NCBI RefSeq assembly: GCF_001659605.2
Contig: NC_035171.2
Coordinates: 26,949,825-27,013,824, forward strand
DNA length: 64,000 bases
Source: Manihot esculenta
Taxonomy: Eukaryota; Streptophyta; Magnoliopsida; Malpighiales; Euphorbiaceae
Reading direction: 5' to 3'
This document shows positions 47,641 to 58,945 of this stretch, one piece after another (the stretch's first letter is position 1; every line of letters starts with the position of its first letter). Under the pieces are notes generated by a model. It had not been told where the DNA came from, made no database searches, and worked only from the letters and a program-made list of their open reading frames with translations. The position numbers were made by a program, and so were the translations under genes.

Positions 47641-49989
47641 TCATATTAAACTTTTCTTGAATTTTAAATTTTAGTAAAATTCTGTTTATGAAAATAAAAA
47701 ATTTACCCATTAAATATTATTATTATTTAAATTAGATTTAATATTATATTTGCAAAAATAGGATTGTCTGGCAAAAGGGTAGTACAAATTATGGTAATAC
47801 CATTCTAACAAAAAATAATGAGTTTGATAGTTAAAGGAGGAGTGATTAATAATTGACAGCTAATTTAAATTTTAGTCAAGAAATGTAACTACAATAATTC
47901 TAAATTGGAGGATGACTTTTAAGCAAAGAGAAACTATCTACTAGAAAAACTAAACTCTCCCATGTGCTTATTCTACTACCAACCAATTAGACTCTCTTTA
48001 AGAATCTTTTCTTTTTTTTTTTTAAAAAAAAAAAAAGAAATTATTTGTTGGACTTATACATATCCAATCAATATTTATATTTTAATTTTTTATGATTTCA
48101 AGGACATGTGCCTTAGGAGAAAAAAAAAGCATAAAAAGCAAACTCATCCAATGATCTATGGAGCATACATAAATAAAAATAAATAAAATATTTATATAAT
48201 AAATCATTTTTTAAATATATATAAATGATTTTTTTTAATTTTTATCCAAATTAATAAAAGTTAATATTGATTTATGCATGAAATCAAATGCAAATATAGA
48301 TTAGTCAATACTCTTTATGTCATTTTCATAGAAGTGGGGACATTTTCATTTTCAAAGAAAATATTCATCATTATTTCTTGCACGAAATGCAATTGGACCA
48401 ATAAATTAAATAAGTAAATAAATAAATAATTTTTTTTTTTTACTTTTATTTTTCATCTTTCTTTATGGGTAGTGTAGCTCAAAGTAGATGCAAAAAGCTG
48501 AAATCCCACTTGATGGATATTCACATGCAATCTAATAATTGAGAAATACCATTAATTTAAATTGTGATTTTATTTATTTTTTATTTTTTAAATATTTTTT
48601 TTGGGTTTTTTGGATTAGTGAAGAGAAGGTGCTTTTGATGCTAAAAAACGTGCAGGATCTCTGCAGTTTTAAACAATTAATATCAATTTTGAACCACTAC
48701 GAGTTGCTGACTCAGTTCTACAATCAACTGAGTTTCTAACGAGTCAATCAATATTTTTAGTCTTTCTCTCCAGGTTTGTGACAGCCTGTTTTCTCTCAAT
48801 TTTTAAATTAGAACATTTGTGGGTCTATCTGTAAAATGAGAATTAATTGATAAATTTTAATTTAATTTATAGTAAAACTAATACCTTTAGCTTTTTTTTT
48901 TTCTTTTTCTTTTTCTTCCATTAAATTAATCTTAAATAAATTAAAGTCAGTGCTTTAATTGAAAAAAAGGTTAGAAATTAGAAATTAGAATTAAAAGAAA
49001 AAAAATATATATATATAAATAAAAATAAGAAGGAATTATGAGTTATTGAGTGTGCAGGCAGCATTGGTGTGGGAGCAGCCACATGGCAAAATTTACAACC
49101 GTTGGATTGATTTTTTGTAAGATCTGCTCTGGTAGGCTGGAGGTTCTCTCTCCACAATCTTATCTTTCAGATGTATTATTTAATATGTGTTTGTTAAAAA
49201 AAAAGAAAAAGAAATTGCACTATTCAACTATGAGGGCTGCTACATTCGAAGACTCTGTTTAACGTTTTTGTTGCAATTTTTGTGAAAATTATTTATTCTA
49301 AATATGTTAATTAAAAATAATAAAATATTAAAAATATTTACATTAAATTTGATAAATTTAAATTATAAAAAATTAAGATGACAAAATTTTTTTTTTCTGA
49401 AAGTATTTAAAATGCTATTAATTTAACTCTCAAATCATAAATTTTATTATAAATTTTATATTTATTTAATTTTAGTATCAAACGAATATGAATTTATCTT
49501 ATTAATAATTTAATTAATTAATTAATTTTGAACTCTTTCATTAACTTTTCTTTAAACAGGCCTGTCCTTGGAAAAATGGAAGGATTTGTTTTTTTCATTG
49601 ACATTGTGAAATAAATATTTTGTTTTTATTTGTAGAGTTTGTATGATTAGATCTTAAAAATGGGAGAAGTTGATGAGAAGCTGCAAGGCCTGAAATAAAA
49701 AATTAAGAGAAGTAGAGTAATGGGAATAATTGAAAAAAAAATTAATTAGAAAATTTATAAATAAATAAAACAATTTAATCATGAAAAATTAAAAGAGTAG
49801 TTGGAGATTAGTTCTCTACTGAAGGGAATCCAAGAACAAAAGTTCAAAACAGTGGAAAATTTTTTAAAAAATAAAAATAAAAATAAAAAATAAAGGCCAG
49901 CTAGAGAAACCACATTTCATAGCATTAAATTAAGGGATTAATTTGCATAGTTGGTCCTTGTTGACAGCTCTCTCTCAACGACCATTTGC
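47641..49989. other. AT-rich intergenic region upstream of the extensin gene
   Basis: Poly-A/poly-T runs, including a T10-A12 palindrome near 48012-48036. No coding or repeat ends recognised. The distal promoter of the extensin gene should lie in its right part. Confidence 0.55.
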
Positions 49990-49990
49990 A

Positions 49991-50000
49991 GTATATATAC
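49991..50000 (+). promoter_or_regulatory. TATA box of the extensin gene
   Basis: GTATATATAC lies about 140 bp before the ATG at 50139. A CATGCATG (RY-type) motif follows at about 50010. Transcription would start near 50025, giving a leader of about 110 nt. Confidence 0.65.
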
Positions 50001-50138
50001 TCTTTATTTCATGCATGCTTAACTCAATACAAACCAAATCCACTAACCACTTCCCCCCCCACATCCGCCGCCCTGATCAAGAGACTTGAGGGGCTGAGTC
50101 TCAAATTGACGAGAGGGAGCTGAGTTTTCCGGCGAAAA

Positions 50139-52404
50139 ATGACCAGTTCTGGTGGCGGCCCCACTAGGGGCCGTCTATGGCCTCAATTGGCCTTCGCATT
50201 GGCTGTGGTTCTTGTTTCAAGCTGTGTAAGTTCAGTTTATGGTGATGCTTATCCATACTCTTCTCCTCCTCCTCCACCTTATGAGTACAAGTCACCACCA
50301 CCCCCATCTCCTTCTCCACCACCTCCTTATGAGTACAAATCTCCACCACCACCATCTCCTAAACCTCACTATGAATACAAGTCTCCTCCACCACCATCTC
50401 CTTCTCCACCACCTCCTTATGAGTATAAATCCCCACCACCACCATCTCCTTCTCCACCACCTCCTTATGAGTATAAATCTCCACCACCACCACCACCATC
50501 TCCTAAACCTCACTATGAGTACAAGTCTCCTCCACCACCATCTCCTTCTCCACCACCTCCTTATGAGTATAAATCCCCACCACCACCTCCTTATGAGTAT
50601 AAATCTCCACCACCACCACCACCATCTCCTAAACCTCACTATGAGTACAAGTCTCCTCCACCACCATCTCCTTCTCCACCACCTCCTTATGAGTATAAGT
50701 CTCCACCTCCACCATCTCCTAAACCTCACTATGAGTACAAGTCTCCTCCACCACCATCTCCATCTCCACCACCTCCTTATGAGTATAAGTCTCCACCTCC
50801 CCCATCTCCTAAACCTCACTATGAGTATAAGTCTCCTCCACCACCATCTCCATCTCCACCACCTCCTTATGAGTACAAGTCTCCACCTCCACCATCTCCT
50901 TCTCCACCACCACCTTATGAGTACAAGTCTCCACCTCCGCCATCTCCTAAGCCTCATTATGAGTACAAGTCTCCTCCACCACCCTCTCCATCTCCACCAC
51001 CTCCTTATGAGTACAAATCTCCACCACCACCCTCACCTTCTCCACCACCACCTTATGAGTACAAATCTCCACCACCACCATCTCCTAAGCCTCATTATGA
51101 ATACAAGTCACCACCACCTCCATCTCCATCACCTCCTCCACCCTATTATTATAAATCTCCTCCACCTCCTTCACCATCACCACCACCTCCCTACTATTAC
51201 AAATCTCCTCCCCCACCAGTACATTCTCCTCCTCCACCTTATTATTATAAGTCACCACCACCACCTTCACCCTCACCACCACCACCATACTATTACAAAT
51301 CTCCACCACCTCCTTCACCTTCACCCCCACCACCTTATTACTATAAATCTCCACCACCACCCTCACCATCTCCTCCACCACCATATTATTATAAATCTCC
51401 TCCACCACCTGAAAAATCACCAGCTCCTGAACCATATTACTATAAGTCCCCACCACCACCTTCACCATCTCCTCCACCACCATACTACTATAAGTCTCCA
51501 CCACCTCCTTCACCATCTCCTCCACCACCATACTACTATAAGTCTCCACCACCTCCTTCACCATCTCCTCCACCACCATACTACTATAAGTCTCCACCAC
51601 CTCCTTCACCATCTCCTCCACCACCATACTACTATAAGTCGCCACCTCCACCTTCACCATCTCCTCCCCCTCCATATTACTACAAGTCCCCACCACCTCC
51701 GTCTCCATCTCCCCCACCACCATACTACTATAAATCTCCTCCACCTCCTGAAAAATCACCAGCTCCAGAGCCATATTACTACAAGTCTCCACCACCACCT
51801 TCACCTTCTCCTCCTCCACCATACTACTACAAGTCTCCACCACCTCCTTCACCATCTCCTCCACCACCATACTACTATAAGTCACCACCTCCACCTTCAC
51901 CATCTCCTCCCCCTCCATACTACTACAAGTCTCCACCACCACCATCACCATCTCCCCCACCACCATACTACTATAAATCTCCTCCACCTCCTAAAAAATC
52001 ACCAGCACCAGTGCCATACTACTACAAGTCCCCACCACCACCTTCACCATCTCCTCCCCCTCCTTATTACTATAAGTCACCACCACCACCTAAGGCCTAT
52101 CCCCCTCCATACTACTACTCTTCTCCACCACCACCACCTAAGGCCTATCCTCCACCATACTACTACACTTCTCCACCACCCCCAAAATCACCAGCACCAA
52201 CACCTTATTATTACCCTTCTCCACCACCACCTAAGGCTCATCCTCCGCCTTACTACTATACTTCTCCACCACCACCTGTTCCTTATCCTCACCCGTCTCC
52301 ACATCCCCATCATTTCGTCGTAAAGGTGGTAGGAAAGGTCTATTGCTACAGATGCTATGACTGGGATTATCCTGAAAAATCACATGACAAGAAGCATCTC
52401 AAAG
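50139..52404 (+). CDS. Extensin / Ole e 1 chimeric wall protein, exon 1
   Basis: Exon 1 of a two-exon CDS (50139-52404 plus 53201-54717; 1260 codons). The first ATG follows the leader directly and opens a signal peptide: a basic N-terminus, a hydrophobic core around residues 16-30, and likely cleavage after V-Y-G (about 35). Next come about 19 blocks of S-P4-(S-P-S-P4 or S-P-K-P-H)-Y-E-Y-K, then about 20 of S-P-P-P-P-S-P-S-P-P-P-P-Y-Y-Y-K. Ser-Pro4 is the extensin hydroxylation and arabinosylation motif, and Y-x-Y forms isodityrosine crosslinks (family knowledge). From about residue 727 a Pollen Ole e 1 domain begins, with Cys736 and Cys739. The exon ends in phase 1 at a GTATAT donor. Unspliced, the frame stops two codons later, which could be mistaken for a gene end. 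Expected location is the cell wall. Confidence 0.92.
51481..51624 (+). repeat. Three identical 48-bp coding units in exon 1
   Basis: Units start at 51481, 51529 and 51577 and are base-for-base identical. Each encodes one Y-Y-Y-K-S-P4-S-P-S-P4 block. Neighbouring blocks with the same protein sequence use different codons, so this is a recent local expansion. Confidence 0.93.
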
Positions 52405-53200
52405 GTATATAAATTTTTCTTAAATATTTATATTTCTCTCCTAGAATATTTTACTACAGCTTTTCAAGTTTTATCTCTTAATCTTCATTGATTTTAATTT
52501 TCTTTCATTAATGAGGAGATAGCTTAATTTTGGATTATTACATTAAATAATAATATTACTATAAAATAAGGATAATTTATAGGATAATAAGACATGCATT
52601 GCTTATTTAAAATTTTTGTTTTGGCGGCTAATGTGCTTCTATTAGACATGTGGCATAATTCTAATTATTTAAAGGTGGATTTTATTTTTCTTTTCTTTTT
52701 TAATATTACAATCATAGTAATGATGTAATTATCTGGACATTCCTGGTTGTTTATGTTCTGCCTTAAAATCATAAAAGATTTTATTTTATTACCTTTTTTT
52801 TTTTTTCTGTTAGCTCCTTTCATCACCTCTAGATTAGGCTTAAAGGCCAGCAAGTTACACTTTGGCTCTTATTTTACACATAACCAGTAGATAAGTCGGG
52901 TTATAAAGGTAATATGAAAATGACACTTATAAAATAATAAATAAATAAAAGTGCACCAATTATAATTTATGAATTATGATGGCTCAGTCTACCAAGTTGC
53001 CATTTTATTAAAATTAAAATTTAAAATTTAAAATATTTTTTTATATAAATATCGAAATAAAAGGGCATATGTATTTTTTTAAATAATTATTAGATTTAAA
53101 TAAAACAAGAAAAAGTAACTATTATTATCCTATCTTTTTGACTTGTATAAAAGAAAAAATATGGATTTTTTATGTCTTATTTTTATTAAACATGAATCAG
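52405..53200 (+). other. Intron of the extensin / Ole e 1 gene
   Basis: AAAG|GTATAT donor and TGAATCAG|GTGCC acceptor, 796 bp, AT-rich. Joining gives ...H-L-K-G-A-V-V-E-V-T-C, continuous Ole e 1 sequence in phase 1. No other feature is seen inside. Confidence 0.92.
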
Positions 53201-54717
53201 GTGCCGTAGTGGAGGTAACATGCAAGACAGGTGAAAAGGAGATCAAGGCTTATGGTAAAACCAAGATCAACGGTAAATACAGTATCACCGTTGAGGGCTT
53301 TGCGTATGGCAAATATGGAGCCGAGGCTTGCAAGGCTAAGCTCCATAAGGCACCCGAAGGCTCACCATGCAACATACCAACTAACCTCCACTGGGGCAAG
53401 AAGGGTGCCAAGCTCAAGGTGAAGTCCAAGACAAAGTATGAAGTTGTCCTCTATGCTAAGCCATTTGCTTATGCTCCTAAGACTCCTTATGAAGAGTGTG
53501 AGAAGCCCAAGCCTAAGCCTACACCTGCTCCTTACTATTACACTTCTCCACCACCACCACCATATTATTACAAATCACCACCACCACCATCTCCATCCCC
53601 ACCACCTCCATACTACTACAAGTCTCCCCCTCCACCATCTCCATCTCCTCCTCCACCTTACTACTATAAGTCACCACCTCCCCCTTCTCCATCACCACCA
53701 CCCCCATACTACTATAAATCTCCTCCTCCACCATCACCATCTCCTCCTCCACCCTACTACTACAAATCTCCTCCACCCCCATCTCCCTCACCACCTCCTC
53801 CATATTACTACAAATCTCCTCCTCCACCATCCCCATCTCCTCCTCCACCCTATTACTACAAGTCACCACCACCCCCTACAAAGTCACCTGCACCAGAACC
53901 ATATTACTATAAGTCTCCACCACCACCATCACCATCTCCACCACCTCCTTACTATTATAAATCTCCACCACCACCATCACCATCACCTCCTCCTCCATAC
54001 TACTATAAGTCCCCACCTCCACCATCTCCATCACCTCCACCTCCCTACTACTACAAATCTCCTCCACCACCGTCTCCATCTCCTCCTCCCCCATACTACT
54101 ACCACTCACCACCACCACCAGTGAAATCTCCCCCTCCCCCATACTACTACCACTCGCCACCACCTCCTGTGAAATCACCTCCTCCTCCATACTACTACCA
54201 CTCACCACCACCTCCTGTGAAATCACCTCCTCCTCCATACTATTACCACTCACCACCTCCTCCAATAAAATCACCTCCTCCTCCATACTACTACCACTCA
54301 CCACCACCACCCGTGAAATCACCTCCTCCCCCATACTACTACCACTCGCCTCCTCCTCCAGTGAAATCACCACCTCCTCCATATTATTACCACTCACCAC
54401 CTCCTCCAGTAAAATCACCTCCTCCTCCATACTACTACCACTCACCACCACCACCTGTGAAATCACCTCCTCCCCCATACTACTACCACTCGCCTCCTCC
54501 TCCAGTGAAATCACCACCTCCTCCATACTACTATCATTCACCACCACCACCAGTGAAATCACCTCCTCCTCCATACTACTATCATTCACCACCACCACCA
54601 GTGAAATCACCTCCTCCTCCATACTACTACCACTCACCACCACCTCCTGTAAAATCACCTCCTCCCCCAGTTTACATTTACGCCTCACCACCACCACCAC
54701 CACCAACTCACTACTAG
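53201..54717 (+). CDS. Extensin / Ole e 1 chimeric wall protein, exon 2
   Basis: Completes the Ole e 1 domain (residues 756 to about 855; Cys763, 799, 812 and 855, giving six with the two in exon 1, the family's usual disulfide set). It then continues as a second extensin domain: about a dozen Y-Y-Y-K-S-P4-S-P-S-P4 blocks with one T-K-S-P-A-P-E-P variant, then about a dozen Y-Y-Y-H-S-P4-V-K-S-P4 blocks, ending in a short Pro-rich tail and the TAG at 54715. An ATG at 53143 lies in the intron and lacks a signal peptide, so it is not a separate start. A 144-bp stretch (three units) near 54320-54400 is nearly repeated near 54465-54545. Many wall Ole e 1 proteins have one Pro-rich arm; two long arms is unusual as far as I know. 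Confidence 0.92.
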
Positions 54718-55300
54718 GCTCAGAAAGCTCAGTCACACACCAAAGTCGATCATGTAAGTTTCTTTAACATTTCTAACATCATTTTTCAATTTTTTTAGTA
54801 TTAGCAAAATGAATCACTTTGAAGTGTATGTCTAATTTTCTGCCATTTCCATACAACAGATTTTAGTTTCAACAATGTAATAAAGGAAGGCTCCAAGAGG
54901 AAAAGATGTGGACATCAAGCTTCTAATCCAAGTCCATTGAATAAGGAACTGAATTTTGCATCAATGAGCTACAATTTGAATAATCCAAGCCAGGAATCTC
55001 CAATTTCAAAGCTCACCATTTTGCATCTCATGCTCATGTTATGTTCCAGTAAAATTGGCTTTAAACATTTACCTCAACAAAGAAAAACTAGCAAGTGAAG
55101 TTAAAGATGAGGACTTGGATTCGAAGTGGGTGTTTATGTTTGGTTTTTATTTATTCATCCCCAATTTATTATTATATGTATAGCGTACATCTTTTATCGT
55201 TTTGATTGGGCTTTTCTCTATTTATTGTGAGCGATTCTTTCTTGGACCTTCTTGTAAGTTATGCATTGAGATTGTTAGCAATAAAATAAGAAATTTTCTA
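54718..55300 (+). other. 3' untranslated region with probable intron and poly(A) signal
   Basis: A GTAAGT donor at 54754 and a CATACAACAG acceptor ending at 54859 suggest a 106-bp intron in the 3' UTR. AATAAA at 55280-55285 is a candidate polyadenylation signal. The end is not fixed by sequence alone. Confidence 0.5.
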
Positions 55301-55491
55301 TTACAAATTTTACTTGTCTCTCCCTTTCCAATTTGTAAATATTCTTGCAACTCTTTAGTACTGCAAAAGTTTACCTTCCTTTTGCATCTTACTATCGAGA
55401 TGATTAAAAGCAAGGGAGGAGACTTGAATTTAAGACTTGCACCATTAGAAATGAGATTTTTCTTATTTAATTATAAATAAAATACTAAAAG

Positions 55492-55594
55492 GCACTCACA
55501 GATATTTAGTCTGATGGTAAGTGCATTTGAGTAAATCTGAAAAATTTCAGATTTTATTCTCCTAATTTCTAATTTTCATTTCAAAAAAAAAAAT
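55492..55594 (+). mobile_element. tRNA-derived SINE copy
   Basis: CACTCACAGATATTTAGTCT, GATGGTAAGTGCA, CAGATTTTATTCTCC and a tail of 11 As after TTTCATTTC. It lies just downstream of the extensin gene. Confidence 0.78.
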
Positions 55595-57244
55595 GTACTA
55601 AGAATATTAATTTCATGTAACTTAGTTGTGAGTTTGAGTCTTATCGGCCATCTCATTTTACTGTATGATTTGTTAACTGTTCACTGTACTACAATCTCTC
55701 ATTGATAGTATATATGCCTTGATCCTAGACTAAGGAGTTCCCCTTCATCTGAATTTTTATTTAGCAAAACAAAATTAATTTTTAAGAATAAAGTAAAATA
55801 TCATGGAAGATGTAACTAGATCTAGCCATTCATAAATTAGAATTGCCAAAATTAAAATGTTTTAACTCACGGATAGTGCTATGCAACTTCACCATGGTTT
55901 GAAATGGCTATCTCCATCACAGATCAATTCAAAAAAGAAGAATAAGAAAAAATAAAATCATTCATTTATTTTCGAATAATAGATCTCACAATTTATTCAC
56001 CAAAAATAAAAAGAAAGAAAATTAATAATATTATTGCATTATTAGTCTTTTAATATTTATTAAGACTATTTGCATGAAAAATTCAAAACTATCTAATCTA
56101 AAATTATAAAAATTAATAAAATTATCCAAAATTATAAATTTTGTTGTAATTATATTTAAATTTAAAATTTGAATTAGAGAATATGTCTTGTTAACGTGTT
56201 AATGTGATGTGAATTATTTTATTATATTTATATACGTAAATAAATGCTATTAATATAAAAAATTTAAAATTTTTAATTATTTTATAATTTAATCTAAAAC
56301 TTTAAAAATTAATATAATTTAACCAAAAATTTTTAAATTTATCATCTTTTACTAATAAATCTCTAGAATCTTATTATTATATTTTATTTTTATCTGTTTA
56401 TTATAAAAAAATTATAATAGAATCTCTTCCTATTTTTTAATTCTGATTTTCTTAAATTTTTTAAGTTTTAATTATGTCTAGGCTTAATATAATGTCTCTA
56501 TTTGTACTTCTAAGTATTGACTTATACTATTAAGTGTATAAAAAATTAATAGCACAATTATAAATAGTAATATTATAATTTTTATTTTTTATTATATTAA
56601 CATTATTTTTTATAAAAAAATATAGTAAAATTTATTATGATGAACACCTAATCAAGTATTTAAAAAATAAAAAATTAATAAATATGAAATTTTTTATAAT
56701 TTTTATGAAAATAGTAACAAATAAAAAGAAGTTAAAAGTTATGATTTTTTATAATAACATTTATTTACGTATTATATGAATATAATAAAATAATTTACAT
56801 CATCTTACTAAATACCATATCAGCAAGACACATCCTCCCAATTTAAACTTTAAAGTTTAGATATAATTATAATAAATTTTACAATTTTAAATAATTTTAT
56901 TAACTTTTAAAATTTTTTATTAAATTGTAAAATAGTGAAAATTAAAAATTTCATGCAAATAGATTTATTTATTACCTTTAAAACTTTAGGTAAAAAATCA
57001 ATCAGGACCTTAATATTTTTATTATTATTTTTTTAAAATGGCTTAATATTTTTATTATTAACACTTAATCCATACGTTTTAAAATAGTAAATATTTAACA
57101 ATACATATATAGGATGCGTTAATTTCTCATTGTGCTTTTATAAAATTTAAAAATTTAGTAATTACACTTATAAAAAGTTAATAGTTATTATTTTATAAAA
57201 TCACGTATTACATATTAGCTAAATTTTTGTATAATGTTCAGATA
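55595..57244. other. AT-rich intergenic sequence
   Basis: Pairs of related AT-rich segments (for example around AATTTTAAATAATTTTATTA at about 56100 and 56880, in opposite order) suggest an old inverted-repeat element between about 56045 and 56965. Too AT-rich to define. No gene seen. Confidence 0.4.
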
Positions 57245-57360
57245 TTAAGATGCCCATTTATTTGTGGAAAATTAAACAATTTATTTTTTATTATTTAATT
57301 TTAATTTAAAAAATAAAATATATTAATAAATTTATATATAGATTTTAATAAAATTCTCAA
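57245..57360 (+). repeat. AT-rich dispersed family 2, partial copy
   Basis: CCATTTATTTGTGGAAAATT, then TTTATTTTTTATTATTTAAT and AATAAATTTATATATAG match the 18905 copy. Confidence 0.55.
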
Positions 57361-57429
57361 ATTAGAAATTTAATTTTCTCTTTTAAAAAAGAAAAACTCA
57401 TTTTCCTTAAAAATATTTATGATATATCT

Positions 57430-57634
57430 CTTTCAATCATTTGCGAAGGTTGGATCAACTGGTTTAATGTGGTCTGCCATGAAACCTACAGTGGCTATCA
57501 GCTTTATTGCCTCATTCTTTCTGTATATTCACTCAAAAGTGAAACCTCCAAGAATCAAAAGCTGACCTGTAGCCTTCATCATCTGGTCTCATATGCACAA
57601 CTGCTTTACCCAAAATTAATTAATAATGAAGGGA
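57430..57634. other. Unassigned patch of balanced composition
   Basis: A short open frame is present in two phases, but no protein family is recognised. Possibly an old gene relic. Confidence 0.35.
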
Positions 57635-57735
57635 ATTTTTTTTTTCTTTAAAATAGGGATTGAAAATTGAATTAAAATCTGAAATCTCTCAGATTTATTC
57701 AGATCCACTTATTATCAGATTAAATCTGTGAATAC
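57635..57735 (-). mobile_element. tRNA-derived SINE copy
   Basis: Minus strand: TTCACAGATTTAATCTGATA, ATAAGTGGATCTGA, CTGAGAGATTTCAGATT, CAATCCCTATTTTAAAG, then an A run. Confidence 0.8.
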
Positions 57736-57770
57736 ATAATTAGCAATTATATAAAATTATTTTTTAAATG

Positions 57771-58270
57771 AATAATGATGACCGCTGAATTTCACAACCT
57801 CGGTTTGAGGTCTGGCACACGATCAAAACCCTTTACCTGAAAATCCGTAAGCCTCCCTCATGAACCAAGCCCAGTCCACTCGGCCTTAAGACCGAACTCC
57901 CTCTAAGACCTCCCAATCGGGCCGGCCCAGTTTTTTCAGCCCAAAGATCAGACCTCACCTGAGTTTTAGTCTTAATCCCACCTTTCAGCTCAGTCCGGAG
58001 AAGAGAAGGTGGCCGGCCCCTTTGTCTAGTGGGTCCATCCGCATGCGTGTCAGGGAGAATTAATTGACCGTTACGCATGAAGCAGAAATCTGATATTCTC
58101 ATACGTTCATATCTGTATGGCAGAGACAGGTGGTTCAATGACAGTAAGGTAGTTACACGTCACTGACAGACAAAGATAAAGTATAAAAAGGAGAGAACCA
58201 TTCTCCTCTGAGACTAAATTCACTCAACTCTTGTAAAACCCTATTTTCTGGATTTTATATCATTAAATAA
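57771..58270 (+). mobile_element. Solo LTR (490 bp), same family as 23539-24036, opposite orientation
   Basis: The LTR occupies 57776-58265, from TGATGACC to TATCATTA (end slightly decayed from TCATCA). AATAA flanks it at 57771-57775 and 58266-58270. It contains a TATA box (GTATAAAAAGG, about 58181), the GGGCCGGCCC-rich part and TTGTAAAACCCTATT. The AATAA match is less telling in AT-rich DNA. Confidence 0.85.
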
Positions 58271-58638
58271 AATAATTAATTTTCATTTAATTATTATGAT
58301 ATTTATAAATTTGAGTGCTGAATGGCTCTTAAGTGTTCAATACATTGATAAGAAAATAATGGGTGAGTATTATATTTGTCAATGTTTTATTTTGAATTTC
58401 CATGCAAAATCTATCATGATATGGTTCTAAAGGAGAAGTGCACATCAAACACTAGGGATTGACCCACATTATTAATTAATATTAGGTAATTTGAGAGCTA
58501 TCATGTTGCTTGCAAGGATGAGGAAGAAAATTAAATCAATCCAAATATATGTATGATAATATAGGATAAAGAAGAATATTATTTTTTATTGATAAAAAAT
58601 CATAGGTTGAATAATTGATAAAAAATCATTTTTAATTG
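58271..58638. other. Unassigned AT-rich stretch
   Basis: No feature recognised. Confidence 0.5.
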
Positions 58639-58639
58639 A

Positions 58640-58945
58640 GATATTTTACAATATAATCCTTGAAATTTAATAAAATCTATAATTTAGTCCTTACATTAAA
58701 TTTTTATTTGTTAACAAAATAATGTTAGTTTAATCATTAGTTAATTACAATTAAAGAAGTGAATTCAAATTAAAATAACTTTAAATTAAAAAAATTAAAT
58801 TATTATAATTTAATAATAAATTTTAACATAATAATTATTTTGTTAACGAATGAAACATAAAAGCTAAATTATTTCTTATTAAAATTACAGGAATTAAGTT
58901 ATGATTTTATTATACCTTAGGAACTATATTATAAATTATCCATTT
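58640..58945. mobile_element. MITE-like family 3 with about 120-bp inverted arms
   Basis: The left arm (ATTTTACAATATAATCCTTG, AATAAAATCTATAATTTAGT, TTGTTAACAAAATAAT) pairs with the reverse complement of the right arm (AATTTATAATATAGTTCCTA, AATAAAATCATAACTTAAT, TCGTTAACAAAATAAT). Related arms occur at 28110 and 63275, and partly at 60030. Confidence 0.78.

Noticed and set aside
50239..52323. Very long Leu/His-rich plus-strand frame and Arg/Trp- or Val/Glu-rich minus-strand frames over the extensin exons
   Set aside because: They are shadows of the CCA/CCT-rich extensin repeat read in other frames, with no start context or domain.
53143..53200. ATG at 53143 as the start of a second, separate extensin gene
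   Set aside because: It lies in AT-rich intron sequence, gives no signal peptide and would leave half an Ole e 1 domain. Splicing from 52404 completes the domain.
57833..58138. Minus-strand 101-codon ORF
   Set aside because: Falls inside the solo LTR at 57776-58265 on the opposite strand; GC-rich sequence keeps it open by chance.
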